Assembly: GCA_013298415.1 (NCBI GenBank)
Contig: JAAFHN010000122.1
Span: 1-7,296 of the forward strand
Source of the DNA: Comamonadaceae bacterium
Lineage (GTDB): Bacteria; Pseudomonadota; Gammaproteobacteria; Burkholderiales; Burkholderiaceae_C
Length of the DNA stretch: 7,296 bases
Direction of reading: 5' to 3'
The first letter of the stretch is position 1. Each line of letters begins with the position of its first letter. The notes beneath the pieces were generated by a model. That model was not told where the DNA came from and searched no databases. It saw nothing but the letters and a program-made list of their open reading frames with translations. Positions 5,607-7,296 of the stretch are shown in pieces. Made by a program: the position numbers and the translations under genes.

Positions 5607-6533
5607 CGCAGCTGAGCCCGTATTGGGTGGCGCGCCCCAGCTCTCCAAGGCTGTCGCGTCGGTATCGCCTTGGCAAGAGGCGTGGCGGCGCTTCAAGCGC
5701 CACCGTTTGGCCTACTGGAGCCTTTGGGTGCTGGGCTTCATGGTGCTGGCCGTGGTATTCGGCCCCATGGTCTACAAAGTGGGCATCAACGATGTGGACT
5801 TGAAAGCGCGGCTTGCGTCGCCTTCCGGCATTCACATTTTTGGCACCGATGATTTGGGCCGCGATTTGCTCGCGCGCATGCTCTACGGCGGGCGAATCAG
5901 CTTGGCCGTGGGCTTTGCGGCCATGCTGATGGCGATCACGGTAGGCGTGGCCGTGGGAGCGATCGCTGGCATGGCCAAGGGCTGGGTGGATGCGGTGCTG
6001 ATGTGGATCACCGATCTCTTCTTGTCGCTGCCACAACTGCCCTTGCTGCTGCTCTTGATCTTTTTGTTTCGCGAGCCGCTCAAAAAAGCATTTGGCGTGG
6101 AGATGGGCGTCTTCATCCTCATCGTGGCGGTGATCGGCGGCTTTCGCTGGATGCCTGTTGCGCGGCTGGTGCGCGCGCAGTTTTTCAGCCTGCGCGAGAA
6201 AGAGTTTGTGGAGGCTGCTCGTGCGCTCGGTGCAAGCCCCACCCGCCAAGTGGTGCGCCACATCCTGCCCAATTCGCTTGGGCCGGTGATCGTGGCTGGC
6301 ACCATTGACGTGGCCGCTGCGATTCTTGCGGAGAGCACTTTGTCGTTCCTCGGCCTGGGCTTTCCGCCGGATATTCCCACCTGGGGCCGCATCTTGTACG
6401 ACAGCCGCGACTACATGGATCTGGCCCTGCACTGGGCGCTCTTCCCAGGTTTTGCGATCTTCGTGACGGTGCTCACGATCAATTTCATTGGCGACGGTTT
6501 GCGTGACGCCCTCGATCCACGGCGGGTGATGTG

Positions 6534-6534
<1 letters not shown>
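5572..6534 (+). CDS. Peptide ABC transporter permease, DppC/OppC type
   Basis: The product is 320 residues from the ATG at 5572. A cytoplasmic tail of about 45 residues, rich in Ala, Ser and Pro at first, precedes the first membrane segment (about 48-66). HIFGTDDLGRDLLARMLYGG (88-107) is the DppC-family signature. Further membrane segments lie near 108-133, 142-166, 178-196, 236-262 and 288-308. The EAA loop is EAARALGASPTRQVVRHILP (214-233). It ends DALDPRRVM. The start overlaps the preceding permease gene by 35 bp, without a clear ribosome binding site, so translation is probably coupled. A TTG 15 bases earlier is in frame but has no better support. The stop overlaps the ATPase start as TGATG. 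It should form the channel with the DppB-type protein. Confidence 0.95.

Positions 6535-7296
<762 letters not shown>

Noticed and set aside
4731..5696. Long antisense open frame over the first permease gene
   Set aside because: The translation is rich in His, Arg and Gln with no domain pattern, and lies opposite a well-supported DppB-type gene.

Overview
The window looks like a chromosomal piece of a betaproteobacterium, probably Burkholderiales (Comamonadaceae-like). This rests on the GC-rich coding style, on proteins that read like Burkholderiales family-5 transporter proteins, and on an intergenic hairpin context typical of that family. The assignment is from recognition, not from a search. 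The window holds six protein genes, two of them cut by the window ends. I see no tRNA, rRNA, CRISPR array, insertion sequence or phage gene.

Left part, minus strand: a flavin-containing monooxygenase (1-714, C-terminus outside the window) lies downstream of a periplasmic family-5 (peptide/nickel type) solute-binding protein with a Sec signal peptide (831-2414). A strong hairpin with a T-run separates them (760-794).

Middle: a 321-bp divergent intergenic region (2415-2735). It carries a near-consensus sigma-54 (RpoN) promoter facing right (2671-2686). On the minus strand it carries a sigma-54-like element whose spacer is one base short. It also has three inverted repeats that could be regulator sites; one of them overlaps the predicted right-hand transcription start.

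Right part, plus strand: a classic peptide ABC transporter operon in the order binding protein (2736-4529, twin-arginine signal), DppB-type permease (4647-5606), DppC-type permease (5572-6534) and DppD-type ATPase (6534 to the right edge). A second ATPase (DppF/OppF type) would be expected just beyond the edge. A large nested hairpin with a short T-run lies between the binding-protein gene and the first permease gene, and probably sets a high ratio of binding protein to membrane components. The last three genes overlap each other and are probably translationally coupled.

How they fit together: the right-hand operon supplies a full importer. The divergent second binding protein has no permease of its own in view, so it may deliver another ligand to the same permease. 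The monooxygenase might act on what is imported. The ligand cannot be read from the sequence. The transporter itself is ordinary; the divergent control region and the pairing of a Tat-exported with a Sec-exported binding protein deserve most attention.
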